Of a DNA stretch of 64,000 bases, positions 38,889 through 49,175 are shown one piece after another. How positions within the stretch are numbered: the stretch's first letter is position 1; every line of letters starts with the position of its first letter. The notes beneath the pieces are model-generated. The model was not told the origin of the DNA and searched no databases. It saw only the letters and a program-made list of their open reading frames with translations. The stretch comes from Pelagibacterales bacterium SAG-MED39 (GTDB taxonomy: Bacteria; Pseudomonadota; Alphaproteobacteria; Pelagibacterales; Pelagibacteraceae): NCBI GenBank assembly GCA_014653625.1, contig JACWEI010000001.1, positions 1 through 64,000 of the forward strand, in the 5' to 3' direction. Both the position numbers and the translations under genes were made by a program.

Positions 38889-40073
38889 ATGCAAAAATTT
38901 AAGTCGGTTGAAGAATTGGTTAATCAACTGAAACCTGATAAACCAGTCTATTGCATCAGAAAGAATTCTATTCTTTCTGCATCAAACTTTTTTCAAAAAA
39001 AATTTCCTGGCAAAGTTCTATTCGCAGTTAAAACTAATCCTCATCAAGAAGTTATAAAGACTTTAATCAAAAGTGGAATTAATCAATTTGATGTTGCATC
39101 TATTGAAGAGGTAAAGACAGTAAGAAAATTTACTAAAACAGCTAAATGTTCTTATATGCACACTGTAAAAAGTCGAGAAAGTATTAGTGAAGCATATTTT
39201 AAATATGGTATTAAAACATTTTCACTAGATACAAAGGATGAACTAATTAAAATTATTGAAATTACAAACAATGCTAAAGACCTCGAGCTATTTGTAAGAG
39301 TATCTGTATCAAATGAACATGCTGAGATTGACTTATCAAAAAAATTTGGTGCTTTAAGTTCTGAAGCTGCTGGACTTTTAAGGTTAGCTAGACAACATTC
39401 AAGTAAGGTTGGCTTGAGTTTTCATGTTGGATCTCAATGTATGCACCCAATCTCTTATGCTAAAGGCATTACTGAAATAGGAAACATAATTAAAAAAACA
39501 AAAATTATTCCAGATTATATTAATGTTGGAGGTGGGTTTCCAACTATATATCCAGATCTTATTCCACAATCTTTAAATAATTATTTTAGTGAAATTAAAA
39601 AAAGTTTGGAAAATTTAAAGATTGATAAATTGCCTGAAATTATATGTGAACCTGGTCGGGCGTTAGTGGCCGAAAGTGGCTCAACAATTGTTAGAGTTAA
39701 TCTAAGAAAAAAACAAAAACTTTATATCAATGATGGAACTTATGGCACACTTTTTGATGCAGGAACGCCGAACATAGTATTTCCATCAAGAATGATTAAA
39801 AATAGTTCTAATAAAATAATTTCAAAAAAATTAACAGCTTTTGATTTCTATGGTCCGACTTGTGATAGTATGGATTATATGAAGGGCCCTTTTCTTCTTC
39901 CAAATAATATTAAAGAGAATGACTATATTGAACTTGGTCAATTAGGATCTTATGGTTTAACATTTAGAACTCAATTTAATGGATTCTTTTCAGATGAAAT
40001 TTATGAAGTTGAAGATAAACCAATCATGACTCTTTATGATAAAGAGATTGATAAAGCAACATTGGTTGCTTAA
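38889..40073 (+). CDS. Ornithine/diaminopimelate/arginine decarboxylase-2 family, ODC-like
   Basis: LFAVKTNPHQEV PLP Lys, SFHVGSQC, CEPGRALVAESG, GPTCDSMD. Confidence 0.88.
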   Translation: MQKFKSVEELVNQLKPDKPVYCIRKNSILSASNFFQKKFPGKVLFAVKTNPHQEVIKTLIKSGINQFDVASIEEVKTVRKFTKTAKCSYMHTVKSRESISEAYFKYGIKTFSLDTKDELIKIIEITNNAKDLELFVRVSVSNEHAEIDLSKKFGALSSEAAGLLRLARQHSSKVGLSFHVGSQCMHPISYAKGITEIGNIIKKTKIIPDYINVGGGFPTIYPDLIPQSLNNYFSEIKKSLENLKIDKLPEIICEPGRALVAESGSTIVRVNLRKKQKLYINDGTYGTLFDAGTPNIVFPSRMIKNSSNKIISKKLTAFDFYGPTCDSMDYMKGPFLLPNNIKENDYIELGQLGSYGLTFRTQFNGFFSDEIYEVEDKPIMTLYDKEIDKATLVA

Positions 40074-41116
40074 TGTCAGAGAATAAAAGCTTAGGTCATA
40101 ATAGTAAGAAAGATTTTTTAAAAAATCCTGTAGAGCATATAGATATTACATCTTTCGATGCCAGAAAGATTATTTCATCCATGGAAAAAATGTCATTTGT
40201 ATCTAGAGAAACTGCTAATGCAGCAAATATATATAATGAAATGTTGAGAGATAAAGAGTGTACGATATTTTTAACTTTAGCTGGCTCTACTTCTGCAGCT
40301 GGATGTATGAACATCTATAAAGATCTAGTAAAATACAATATGGTAGATGCTATTGTTGCGACCGGAGCATCAATAATAGATATGGATTTTTTTGAAGCTT
40401 TGGGCTTCAAACATTATCGAGGATCCCAATTTCAAGATGATACTGAACTAAGAAAAAACTACATTGATAGAATTTATGACACTTATATCGATGAAGAAGA
40501 GTTACAAATTTGTGATAAAAAAATTTCTGAGATAGCAGATAATTTAGAGCCTAGAAGTTATACTTCAAGAGAATTTATATATGAAATGGGTAAGTATTTA
40601 AAAAAAAACTCTATTAAAAAAGACTCTTTAATTGAAACAGCATATGACAATAATGTTCCAATATTTTGCCCTGCTTTCACTGACTCTAGTGCAGGTTTTG
40701 GATTAGTAATTCATCAAGAAAAAAATCCAAAAAAACATATGACAATTGACTCAATAAGAGAATTTAGAGAATTAACTGAAATTAAAATCCAATCAAAAGG
40801 TTCTGGTTTATTTATGATTGGTGGAGGGGTGCCAAAAAATTTTATTCAAGATACAGTGATATGTGCTGAGCTTTTAGGTAAAGAAGTTGATATGCATAAA
40901 TATGCTGTACAAATCACTGTAGCTGATTCTAGAGATGGAGCTTGTAGTAGTTCAACTTTAAAAGAAGCTAGTTCTTGGGGTAAAGTAAATGTAACTAAAG
41001 AACAAATGGTTTTTGCAGAAGCTACAAGTGTACTTCCATTAATTGCTAGTGATGCCTATCATAGGGCTGAGTGGAAAAATAGAGAAAGAAAAAATTTCTC
41101 AAAAATATTTGGATAG
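40073..41116 (+). CDS. Deoxyhypusine synthase-like protein
   Basis: FLTLAGSTSAAGCMNIYKDLV..VATGASIIDMDFFEALG; EASSWGKV active-site Lys region; ADATSVLPLI-like C terminus. Confidence 0.88.
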   Translation: MSENKSLGHNSKKDFLKNPVEHIDITSFDARKIISSMEKMSFVSRETANAANIYNEMLRDKECTIFLTLAGSTSAAGCMNIYKDLVKYNMVDAIVATGASIIDMDFFEALGFKHYRGSQFQDDTELRKNYIDRIYDTYIDEEELQICDKKISEIADNLEPRSYTSREFIYEMGKYLKKNSIKKDSLIETAYDNNVPIFCPAFTDSSAGFGLVIHQEKNPKKHMTIDSIREFRELTEIKIQSKGSGLFMIGGGVPKNFIQDTVICAELLGKEVDMHKYAVQITVADSRDGACSSSTLKEASSWGKVNVTKEQMVFAEATSVLPLIASDAYHRAEWKNRERKNFSKIFG

Positions 41117-41120
41117 TAAC

Positions 41121-41996
41121 TTGAAATATTTATCAAATAAAAAAGGTTTTTTAGGAGTTGATAATAAGTTCAATTTTCGAGAGCGAGTAGTAATAGTCCC
41201 TTTTGGTCTTGAAAAAACTGTAAGCTATGGTGGAGGCACAAAAAATGGTCCGAAAGAAATAATTAAAGCCTCTCATCAAGTAGAATTATATGATGAAGAA
41301 TTGAATTGTGAACCTTATAAAAAAATAGGAATTAAAACATTAAAACCTTTTAAGATTGATAGAAATATAAATAAAGCTCTAAAAAAAATAGCTAGTTTAA
41401 ATAAAGAAATCTTAAATAAAAAACTTTTTCCTATGACTTTTGGAGGTGAACATTCAATTACACCTGGATGTATTGAGCCATTTGTAAAAAAATATAAGAA
41501 AATTTGCATTTTACATTTCGATGCTCATGCAGATTTAAGAGATAGCTATAACGGGAATAAATTTTCCCATGCCTCAGCAATCAGAAGATGTTTGGATTAT
41601 AAAAATGTTTCTGTTATTTCATTTGGAATTAGAAATATTTCTCAAAGTGAAATCCCATTTCTGAAAAAGAATAAATCAAGAATAAATTTATTTTGGGCTA
41701 AAGATAAAGCAAATTGGAGTCTGCAAAAATTTAAAAAATTAATAAAGAATAAGACTGTTTATCTAACTTTTGATGTTGATGGTTTTGACTCTAGTATTAT
41801 GCCTGCTACTGGTACACCAGAACCAGGTGGATTGTTTTGGGATGAAACTTTAGATATAATAAGAATAGCTGCTAAAAATTCTAACATAGTTGGAGCAGAT
41901 ATAAATGAACTTGCACCAATAAAAGGTTTCAACTCTTATAATTTTTTAGTAGCAAAGCTAGCATATAAAATATTAACTTATAAATATTTATACTAA
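41121..41996 (+). CDS. Ureohydrolase (agmatinase/arginase family); likely TTG start
   Basis: GGEHSITPG, HFDAHADLRD, FDVDGFDSSIMPATGTPEPGG; track start 41043 is a TTG inside the upstream gene. Confidence 0.85.
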   Translation: MKYLSNKKGFLGVDNKFNFRERVVIVPFGLEKTVSYGGGTKNGPKEIIKASHQVELYDEELNCEPYKKIGIKTLKPFKIDRNINKALKKIASLNKEILNKKLFPMTFGGEHSITPGCIEPFVKKYKKICILHFDAHADLRDSYNGNKFSHASAIRRCLDYKNVSVISFGIRNISQSEIPFLKKNKSRINLFWAKDKANWSLQKFKKLIKNKTVYLTFDVDGFDSSIMPATGTPEPGGLFWDETLDIIRIAAKNSNIVGADINELAPIKGFNSYNFLVAKLAYKILTYKYLY

Positions 41997-41998
41997 AT

Positions 41999-42547
41999 CT
42001 ATACAGGCTTAAATGTTTTTAAGAGAAATCTAAATGGAATTAGCATTGTTAATGCCACTAAAATCTTGACTGCTAAATCTCCGAATGCAAGTGTAACCCA
42101 AGGTATCCCTGTTGCATAAAAGGATATTGAGAAAAATAGAAAAGTATCAACTGTAGATCCAATAAGTGAAGATGTTAATGGAGCAATAAACCAGTCCCTT
42201 TTTCTAAGTTTATCGAATATTTGAACATCTAACAGCTGTGCCGTTAAAAATGCAGTACCTGAACCTATGGCAATTCTTAAAGATATTAGGTCTGCAAAAT
42301 TTGTCGAAAACAAAAGAGTAAAACTAATTCCTATAGCAAAGCCAATATAAACAATTTTTCTAGCAACTTTCTTGCCATACGATCTATTGGCAAGATCAGT
42401 GATCAGGAAAGCAATTGGGTAACTAAATGCACCATAAGTTAATATTTCTTCCAAACCATAATATTTAATTGGAAATTGAACTAAATAATTAGAAGCTAAA
42501 ACAACAACTCCCATAAAAAATGAGAGTATCAAAAATATTTTATTCAT
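41999..42547 (-). CDS. VUT/YhhQ-family transporter (queuosine-precursor transporter-like)
   Basis: YGAFSYPIAFLITDLANRSYGKKVARK, LRIAIGSGTAFLTAQLLDVQIFDKLR. Confidence 0.82.
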   Translation of the reverse strand: MNKIFLILSFFMGVVVLASNYLVQFPIKYYGLEEILTYGAFSYPIAFLITDLANRSYGKKVARKIVYIGFAIGISFTLLFSTNFADLISLRIAIGSGTAFLTAQLLDVQIFDKLRKRDWFIAPLTSSLIGSTVDTFLFFSISFYATGIPWVTLAFGDLAVKILVALTMLIPFRFLLKTFKPV

Positions 42548-42861
42548 TAGGCAGTTTTAGATTGAATAAGTTTTTTTTGAAATGGAGATTTAATTAGCAA
42601 ACTCTTTTTTAATTTTTTTAATCTTGGAGATAAATTTTTATTTTTAACAGTCTTCAAGAACTCGTCGAAACTTCCTTTTTTATCAACAGATCTAACACCA
42701 GCGTTGCTAACTGTTAGTTTCATGCTTCTTTTCAAAAGTTCACTAGTAAATTTTACTTTTTTTAAATTGGGCAGGAATCTTCTTTTTGTCTTGTTGTTAG
42801 CATGACTAACATTATGGCCCTTCATAGGATTTTTTCCAGTTAGTTCACATTTTTTTGCCAT
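42547..42861 (-). CDS. rpmB: 50S ribosomal protein L28
   Basis: [33 protein letters not shown]. Confidence 0.95.
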   Translation of the reverse strand: MAKKCELTGKNPMKGHNVSHANNKTKRRFLPNLKKVKFTSELLKRSMKLTVSNAGVRSVDKKGSFDEFLKTVKNKNLSPRLKKLKKSLLIKSPFQKKLIQSKTA

Positions 42862-42912
42862 TATAACTCGACTATATAAGGTGAGATATGGATTGCGTCA
42901 AGTTTATATGAT

Positions 42913-43965
42913 TTAAGATTGTCTTTTTTTTCCTATAATCTCAGTAAAATTCTTAACACCATCCTTCAATAGTAATTCTTTTAACTCTTTTTTGATAATA
43001 CCCACTACATTTGGACCTCTATAAACCATCCCAGTGTACAGCTGAACATAATCAGCACCTGCCAAAAATTTTTTATAAGCACTCATACCTGAGTCTACTC
43101 CTCCCACTCCTATAATTTTAATTCTTCCTTCTAAAATATTATAAAATTTATTAATCAAACTTGTAGATTTTTCCTCAATCGGTTTACCTGATAATCCACC
43201 TTTTTGATGTTTTAGAATATTGCTCAATCGATCTCTAGTAGAGTCCGAGGTGTTTGAAATAATTACAGCTTCAATATTATTATCTAAAAGAACATCAGAA
43301 ATTTTACTGACATCTTGATCGCTTATATCAGGTGAAACTTTCACAACAATTGGTATTGATGAGTTCAAAATTTTTTTTTCTTTATCAATCGCCTTTAATA
43401 ATTCATCTAATTTAAATTCATCATGAAAACTTCTTAAGTCTTCTGTGTTTGGTGAGGAAATATTTATTGTAATATAATCTGCTACTTCACAAAAAGTTTT
43501 CAAACATTCAATATAATCACCATTTCGGTCCTTAGTATCTTTGTTTGGACCTATATTTACACCCAGTAAACCAATCTGCTTTTTAGATTTAATTCTATCT
43601 AAAACATTTTTTGATCCAAAATTATTAAAACCAAGTCTATTAATCAGGGCCTCATCTTCGACCAGCCTAAAAACTCTAGGTTTAGGATTTCCATATTGCT
43701 GAAGGGGCGTAACTGTACCAACTTCAACAAAACCAAAACCAAGCTTAAATAATGAATTATATACTTCTGCATTTTTATCAAAACCTGCCGCTATTCCTAT
43801 TGGATTTTCTAAATTTCTATTAAATAATTTAGTTTTAAATAAAGGATTATTCTTATCTTCATCCATAATGTTTGGAGCAAAATTAAATTTTAAAGATTTA
43901 ATAGCTAAACTGTGAGCTGTCTCAGGATCTAATTTGAAAATTAAAGATCTTAAATTTGAAAACAT
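42913..43965 (-). CDS. pyrD: Dihydroorotate dehydrogenase (quinone)
   Basis: NPIGIAAGFDKNAEVYNSLFKLGFGFVEVGTVTP, INISSPNT, GVGGVDSG. Confidence 0.95.
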   Translation of the reverse strand: MFSNLRSLIFKLDPETAHSLAIKSLKFNFAPNIMDEDKNNPLFKTKLFNRNLENPIGIAAGFDKNAEVYNSLFKLGFGFVEVGTVTPLQQYGNPKPRVFRLVEDEALINRLGFNNFGSKNVLDRIKSKKQIGLLGVNIGPNKDTKDRNGDYIECLKTFCEVADYITINISSPNTEDLRSFHDEFKLDELLKAIDKEKKILNSSIPIVVKVSPDISDQDVSKISDVLLDNNIEAVIISNTSDSTRDRLSNILKHQKGGLSGKPIEEKSTSLINKFYNILEGRIKIIGVGGVDSGMSAYKKFLAGADYVQLYTGMVYRGPNVVGIIKKELKELLLKDGVKNFTEIIGKKRQS

Positions 43966-45542
43966 TATTTAATTTTATTTATTATAAGATCTTTTGTTTC
44001 TTTAACACCAAAAAAACTTATAAAAAAACCCATTCGAGGACCATTTTCATCACCAAATACCACTTGATAAATCAACTTAAACCAATCTCTTAGATTTTCT
44101 GCATAACCATTTTCTTTACCTGTTGAGTAAATTAATGTTTGAATATCCTCAGGTGTCATTTTATCGTTACAAGTTTCTAGAGTTTTGACTAAAGACTCTA
44201 GAGCTTTTTTTTCTTCTAAATTTGGAGTTTTGTATTTTTTCTTTGCTTTTATTATGTCATTAAAATATTTGATAGCATAACCCACTAGATTATCAAAAAT
44301 AGGATGATCTTTTTCTGAGATATTTTCTTTATATTTTTTAACAAACTTCCATAAAAGTTCTTTATTATCTGCGTTACTTGTCTCAACAAGATTTAATAAC
44401 ATCGAAAAAGACATAATTATATTTTCTTGAGGAGGAGTACTATTGTGTACGTGCCAAGCAGGATTCATTAGTAATTGTAATTCATCTTGATTTTTTGCTT
44501 TTTCAATTGAGTCTAGATATTCATCCACAGCTTTAGGAACAATTTCATTATAAAGTTTTTTAGCTCTTTTAGGATTTTGATACATATATAATGATAAGCT
44601 TTCAGGTGAAGCATATTGAAGCCATTGATCAATTGTAATACCATTTCCTTTTGATTTCGATATTTTTTCCCCTTTTTCATCTAAAAATAACTCGTAAGCA
44701 AAACCAGATGGATTAGTTTTTCCAATTAGTTTGATAATTTTTGATGATAAAATTGCACTTTCTATAAGATCTTTTCCATACATTTCAAAATCAATATCTA
44801 AAGCATACCATCTCATAGCCCAGTCAACTTTCCATTGTAATTTACAATTTCCATCTAGAACACTAGACTCTAGATCTTTTCCTTTGTTATCAAAAATAAT
44901 TATAGATTTTTTTTCGTTTATCTCTTTTACTGGAATTTCTAATACTCGCCCTGTTTCAGGACATATGGGCAAAAAAGGGCTATAAGTTTTTTGACGTTCT
45001 TTTCCTAAAGTTGGTAATATGATGTTCATTATTCCCTTATAATTTTTTAAGATAACTTCTAAAGAGGGATTAAAAAAACCTGATTTGTAAAGTTTAGTTG
45101 AACTTTTAAAATTATAAATAAATTTAAAATTATTCAAAAAATCTTTTAACATTTCATTATTATGTTCACCAAAACTTTTAAATTTTTTAAAAGGGTCTGG
45201 AACTTGTGTAAGTGGTTTATGCAAATTTTCTTCTAGTAATTCTTTGTTAGGAACATTTTCAGGTACTTTTCTTAATCCATCCATATCATCTGAAAAAGTC
45301 AAAATTTCTGTTGGAAGATCTGTTAAATGCTTTAAAGCATTTACCATCATCGAAGTTCTAGCAACTTCACCAAAAGTTCCTATGTGAGGTAATCCACTTG
45401 GTCCGTAGCCAGTTTGAAGTGTGATTTTTCCTTTTTTTTCAATAATAGATTTTCTTTCTCTAAGTAACTTTTTAGCCTCAACGAATGGCCAAGCACTTGT
45501 TTTTTCTAAGTTTTCTTTTTTAATCATGAATAATTCAAACAA
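43965..45542 (-). CDS. lysS: Lysyl-tRNA synthetase, class I
   Basis: GYGPSGLPHIGTFGEVART (HIGH-like), EKISKSKGNGIT (KMSKS-like); class I architecture. Confidence 0.92.
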   Translation of the reverse strand: MFELFMIKKENLEKTSAWPFVEAKKLLRERKSIIEKKGKITLQTGYGPSGLPHIGTFGEVARTSMMVNALKHLTDLPTEILTFSDDMDGLRKVPENVPNKELLEENLHKPLTQVPDPFKKFKSFGEHNNEMLKDFLNNFKFIYNFKSSTKLYKSGFFNPSLEVILKNYKGIMNIILPTLGKERQKTYSPFLPICPETGRVLEIPVKEINEKKSIIIFDNKGKDLESSVLDGNCKLQWKVDWAMRWYALDIDFEMYGKDLIESAILSSKIIKLIGKTNPSGFAYELFLDEKGEKISKSKGNGITIDQWLQYASPESLSLYMYQNPKRAKKLYNEIVPKAVDEYLDSIEKAKNQDELQLLMNPAWHVHNSTPPQENIIMSFSMLLNLVETSNADNKELLWKFVKKYKENISEKDHPIFDNLVGYAIKYFNDIIKAKKKYKTPNLEEKKALESLVKTLETCNDKMTPEDIQTLIYSTGKENGYAENLRDWFKLIYQVVFGDENGPRMGFFISFFGVKETKDLIINKIK

Positions 45543-45615
45543 AATCTAATATTAACGAACAACTTAATTCTTATAGAGTTGAAATTTATTTACCATAAAA
45601 TAATGTTCTTTCAAA

Positions 45616-47055
45616 ATGTCTAATTATAAAACTGTTTTTTTTACACTAGGGATACTTCAAATAATCCTAGGGATTTTTATGTTAGTGCCTATTATTGTGC
45701 AACTGATCTATAGCCAGTTTGATTCGTCTTTTTTTGGAGCTTCTATCGTAACAATAGTTTTCGGTACTTTATTTTTTTTATCAAATTTGGATCATGAAAA
45801 AAAACTAAATTTACAACAAGCTTTTTTGCTCACAGCACTTTCTTGGTTAAGTATTGCAATCTTTGGGTCTCTTCCTTTTGTATTTTCTGATTTAAACTTT
45901 TCATTCACTAATGCTTTTTTTGAGAGTATGTCAGGGATTACTACTACTGGCTCTACAATTATCTCAAATCTTGAGGATATGCCTAAAGGTATTTTACTAT
46001 GGAGAGCAATACTTCAATGGTTGGGTGGTATTGGTATAATCGTAATGGCAATTACTTTAATGCCAATTATGAATGTTGGAGGTATGCAGCTATTTAAAAT
46101 ATCCAACAATGACTCATCAGAAAAAATTCTTCCAAAATCAAAAGAGGTCGCACTGAGATTAATTTATATTTATTCAGGTCTAACTGCTCTTTGTGCTATT
46201 ACTTATAATATTTTTGGAATGGATATTTTTGATAGTATTACTCATTCTATGACGACAATAGCAACAGGAGGTTTTTCAAATTATAATCAGTCTATTGGTT
46301 TTTTTAATAGCGTTGCAATAGAAACATCTGCAATGATTTTTATAATTTTGGGAAGTCTTCCTTTTATTGTTTATATAAAATTTCTAAATGGAAATAGATC
46401 TATCTTTACTTCTGATACTCAAATTAAAACTTTTTTAAAGGTTATATTTGTATCTATTATAATTTTATCAGTTTATCTATCAATTAATAATTCAAGTTCA
46501 TTTAATATAAGGTCAGTCTTTTTTAATGTCATTTCAATTTTGACAGGAACTGGTTATGTAAATGCACAATTTGATAGTTGGGGAAGTTTTGCATTAGTTT
46601 TATTTTTAGGTTTAATGTTTATCGGAGGATGCGCAGGTTCAACAACTTGTGGTATTAAAATATTTCGATTTCAAATTCTTTATTCTTTTATAGCAAATCA
46701 GCTCAAAAAAATTATTTATCCCAAGGGTATTTTTGTTTTGAAATATGACCAGAGTCAAATCGATAATAAATTTATTGCTTCAATAATTTCATTTATATAC
46801 ATGTATTTAGTAATATTTTTTTTATTGTCAGCTTTGTTATCTTTAACAGGGCTTGATTTTGTTACAGCAATATCAGGTGCTGCTACTTCCATTTCTAATG
46901 TTGGTCCTGGGTTAGGATCCATAATTGGTCCTAATGGAAATTTTTCAACTCTACCTGATGTTTCAAAGTGGATTTTAACTATTGGTATGATCTTGGGAAG
47001 ATTAGAACTTTTTGCAATATTAGTTTTATTCCTTCCATCCTTTTGGAGAAATTAA
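45616..47055 (+). CDS. trkH: Trk/Ktr potassium uptake protein TrkH
   Basis: FFESMSGITTTGSTII, MTTIATGGFSNYN, GGCAGSTTCGIKIFR. Confidence 0.93.
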   Translation: MSNYKTVFFTLGILQIILGIFMLVPIIVQLIYSQFDSSFFGASIVTIVFGTLFFLSNLDHEKKLNLQQAFLLTALSWLSIAIFGSLPFVFSDLNFSFTNAFFESMSGITTTGSTIISNLEDMPKGILLWRAILQWLGGIGIIVMAITLMPIMNVGGMQLFKISNNDSSEKILPKSKEVALRLIYIYSGLTALCAITYNIFGMDIFDSITHSMTTIATGGFSNYNQSIGFFNSVAIETSAMIFIILGSLPFIVYIKFLNGNRSIFTSDTQIKTFLKVIFVSIIILSVYLSINNSSSFNIRSVFFNVISILTGTGYVNAQFDSWGSFALVLFLGLMFIGGCAGSTTCGIKIFRFQILYSFIANQLKKIIYPKGIFVLKYDQSQIDNKFIASIISFIYMYLVIFFLLSALLSLTGLDFVTAISGAATSISNVGPGLGSIIGPNGNFSTLPDVSKWILTIGMILGRLELFAILVLFLPSFWRN

Positions 47056-47056
47056 A

Positions 47057-48433
47057 ATGATTGAAATAAAAAAACAATCTCTTTCAGAAACCTTCTCAAT
47101 TTACTTTGATAAAAGAATGTTAAAAATATTATTATTAGGTGCAATTTCTGGATTTCCTTGGGTTTTAATCGGAAGTAGTCTTAGTTTATGGTTAAAGGAA
47201 GATGGACTTAGTAGATCAACCGTAGGCTGGGCTGGACTTATATTTGCTGTTTATGCTTTTAATTATTTATGGGCACCTTTAGTTGATAGGATCCAAATAC
47301 CCTTTTTAACAAAAAAAATTGGTCATAGAAGAGGGTGGATTGTATTAATGCAATCATTAATTTTGTTATCTCTTTTTTTATGGAGCATGATTAATCCAAC
47401 AGAAAATTTAGCATTAGTTATTACTGTTGGACTTTTAATTGCTGTAGCATCAGCAACACAAGACATAACAGTTGACGCATTAAGAATAGAACAAATTGGA
47501 GAAAATGAAGGTGGGGCAATGGCTGCTGGTGCCGCAATGGCTGTGGTTGGGTGGTGGAGTGGATATAAACTTGGAGGCATATTATCTTTATTTTCTGCTG
47601 AATTTTTAGAAAATGCAGGTTTTGAAAATTACTGGCAATTAACTTTTTTAATTTTAGGAATTCTAATAATTTTAATGAATATTGGACTCATGTTTATTCA
47701 TGAAACAGGTCATGAAGATAGACGAATAAAACAGTTAGAAAATGACAAACTAATCTCAAGCAAATTTATAAAACAAAACATCTTTACTCTATCATTGTCT
47801 TGGGTTGCAGGTACTATTGGTGGACCAATTTCAAGTTTTTTCAAAAAAAATGGCTTTCAAATTGCTATTGGAATATTAAGTTTTGTATTTTTATTTAAAG
47901 TTGGTGAAGCTTTTTTGGGTCGTATGTCTATCATTTTTTATAAAGAAATAGGTTTTAGTAAATCAGATATTGCTATCTATTCTAAAACATTAGGTTGGAT
48001 AACGACTGTAATTTTTACTCTTTTGGGAGGACTTTTTGTTATTAGATCAGGTGTTTTAAAAGCTATGTTTCTAGCTGGAATTATTATGGCCAGTACAAAC
48101 CTTTTATTTAGTCTATTAGCGTGGAGCGATAAATCTGAGTTATTATTTGCTATTGCAGTAATCTTTGATGATATTGCAGCAGCATTTGCGACAGTTGCAT
48201 TTGTGGCATTTATTTCCTTACTAGTTGATAGAGCTTACACTGCAACTCAATATGCACTTTTGGCTTCAATAGGAACTGCTGGAAGAACAACATTAGCATC
48301 ATCATCAGGTGCTCTTGTAGATTGGCTAAATGGTGATTGGGGTACTTTTTTTATATTAACTGCCCTAATGGTTATACCTTCTTTAATTATATTATGGATT
48401 ATGAGGAATAAATTAAAACTTTATGAAAAATAA
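47057..48433 (+). CDS. ampG: MFS transporter, AmpG-like muropeptide permease
   Basis: LLGAISGFPWVLIGSSLSLWLKEDGLSRSTVGWAGL..APLVDR; ATQDITVDALRIE. Confidence 0.85.
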   Translation: MIEIKKQSLSETFSIYFDKRMLKILLLGAISGFPWVLIGSSLSLWLKEDGLSRSTVGWAGLIFAVYAFNYLWAPLVDRIQIPFLTKKIGHRRGWIVLMQSLILLSLFLWSMINPTENLALVITVGLLIAVASATQDITVDALRIEQIGENEGGAMAAGAAMAVVGWWSGYKLGGILSLFSAEFLENAGFENYWQLTFLILGILIILMNIGLMFIHETGHEDRRIKQLENDKLISSKFIKQNIFTLSLSWVAGTIGGPISSFFKKNGFQIAIGILSFVFLFKVGEAFLGRMSIIFYKEIGFSKSDIAIYSKTLGWITTVIFTLLGGLFVIRSGVLKAMFLAGIIMASTNLLFSLLAWSDKSELLFAIAVIFDDIAAAFATVAFVAFISLLVDRAYTATQYALLASIGTAGRTTLASSSGALVDWLNGDWGTFFILTALMVIPSLIILWIMRNKLKLYEK

Positions 48434-49175
48434 TTTTCTCAATATTTCTGTCACAAATATCTATTCAAAACCTTCTTTAAAGTCAGAAGTTACATCCCAG
48501 ATTTTATATGGAGAAAAATTTAAGGTTTTATCAAAAAAAAGAAATTGGGTAAAAATTAAAACTAGTTTTGATAACTATATTGGTTTTATTAAACAGAATA
48601 AATTTTATGAAAAATTTAAACCTTCGCTTAAAATTTCTAAATTAAAATCAAAAATATTTAGAAAGCAAAATAATAGATATATCCCAACAGATAAATTTCT
48701 TTATTTTGGAACAGGAATTGTAGCTCTTAATGAAGATAGAAATTATTTTGAGTATAAAAAAAATAAATGGATAAGAAAAAAAGATCTTAAAAAAATTAAT
48801 TATGTTGAGAAAAATTTTTTAAAAGTAATTAAATTATTTTTAGGTTGTAAATACATGTGGGGTGGTAAAACATCTAATGGTATTGATTGCTCAGCTTTAA
48901 TTCAAATATACTTTTATTATAATAGAATTTTTTTTCCAAGAGATACAAAAGATCAAATAAAATTTTGTAAAAAAAAGATAAGTAAAAAAATAAATAAAGG
49001 CGATATTATTTTTTGGAAAGGTCATGTAGGTATGAGCATAAATCAATTAAATTTTATTCATGCTTACGGTCCAAAAAAAAAAGTCTTAATTATGCCCACA
49101 AAACATACAATAAAGTTGATTTCTAAAACTGCAAATTTAAGCGTAAAAAAAATAACAAATATAAAAAATTATTAG
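48423..49175 (+). CDS. SH3 + NlpC/P60 peptidoglycan hydrolase
   Basis: SH3-like N-terminus; CKYMWGGKTSNGIDCSALIQIYF and GDIIFWKGHVGM catalytic Cys/His. Confidence 0.88.
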   Translation: MKNNFLNISVTNIYSKPSLKSEVTSQILYGEKFKVLSKKRNWVKIKTSFDNYIGFIKQNKFYEKFKPSLKISKLKSKIFRKQNNRYIPTDKFLYFGTGIVALNEDRNYFEYKKNKWIRKKDLKKINYVEKNFLKVIKLFLGCKYMWGGKTSNGIDCSALIQIYFYYNRIFFPRDTKDQIKFCKKKISKKINKGDIIFWKGHVGMSINQLNFIHAYGPKKKVLIMPTKHTIKLISKTANLSVKKITNIKNY

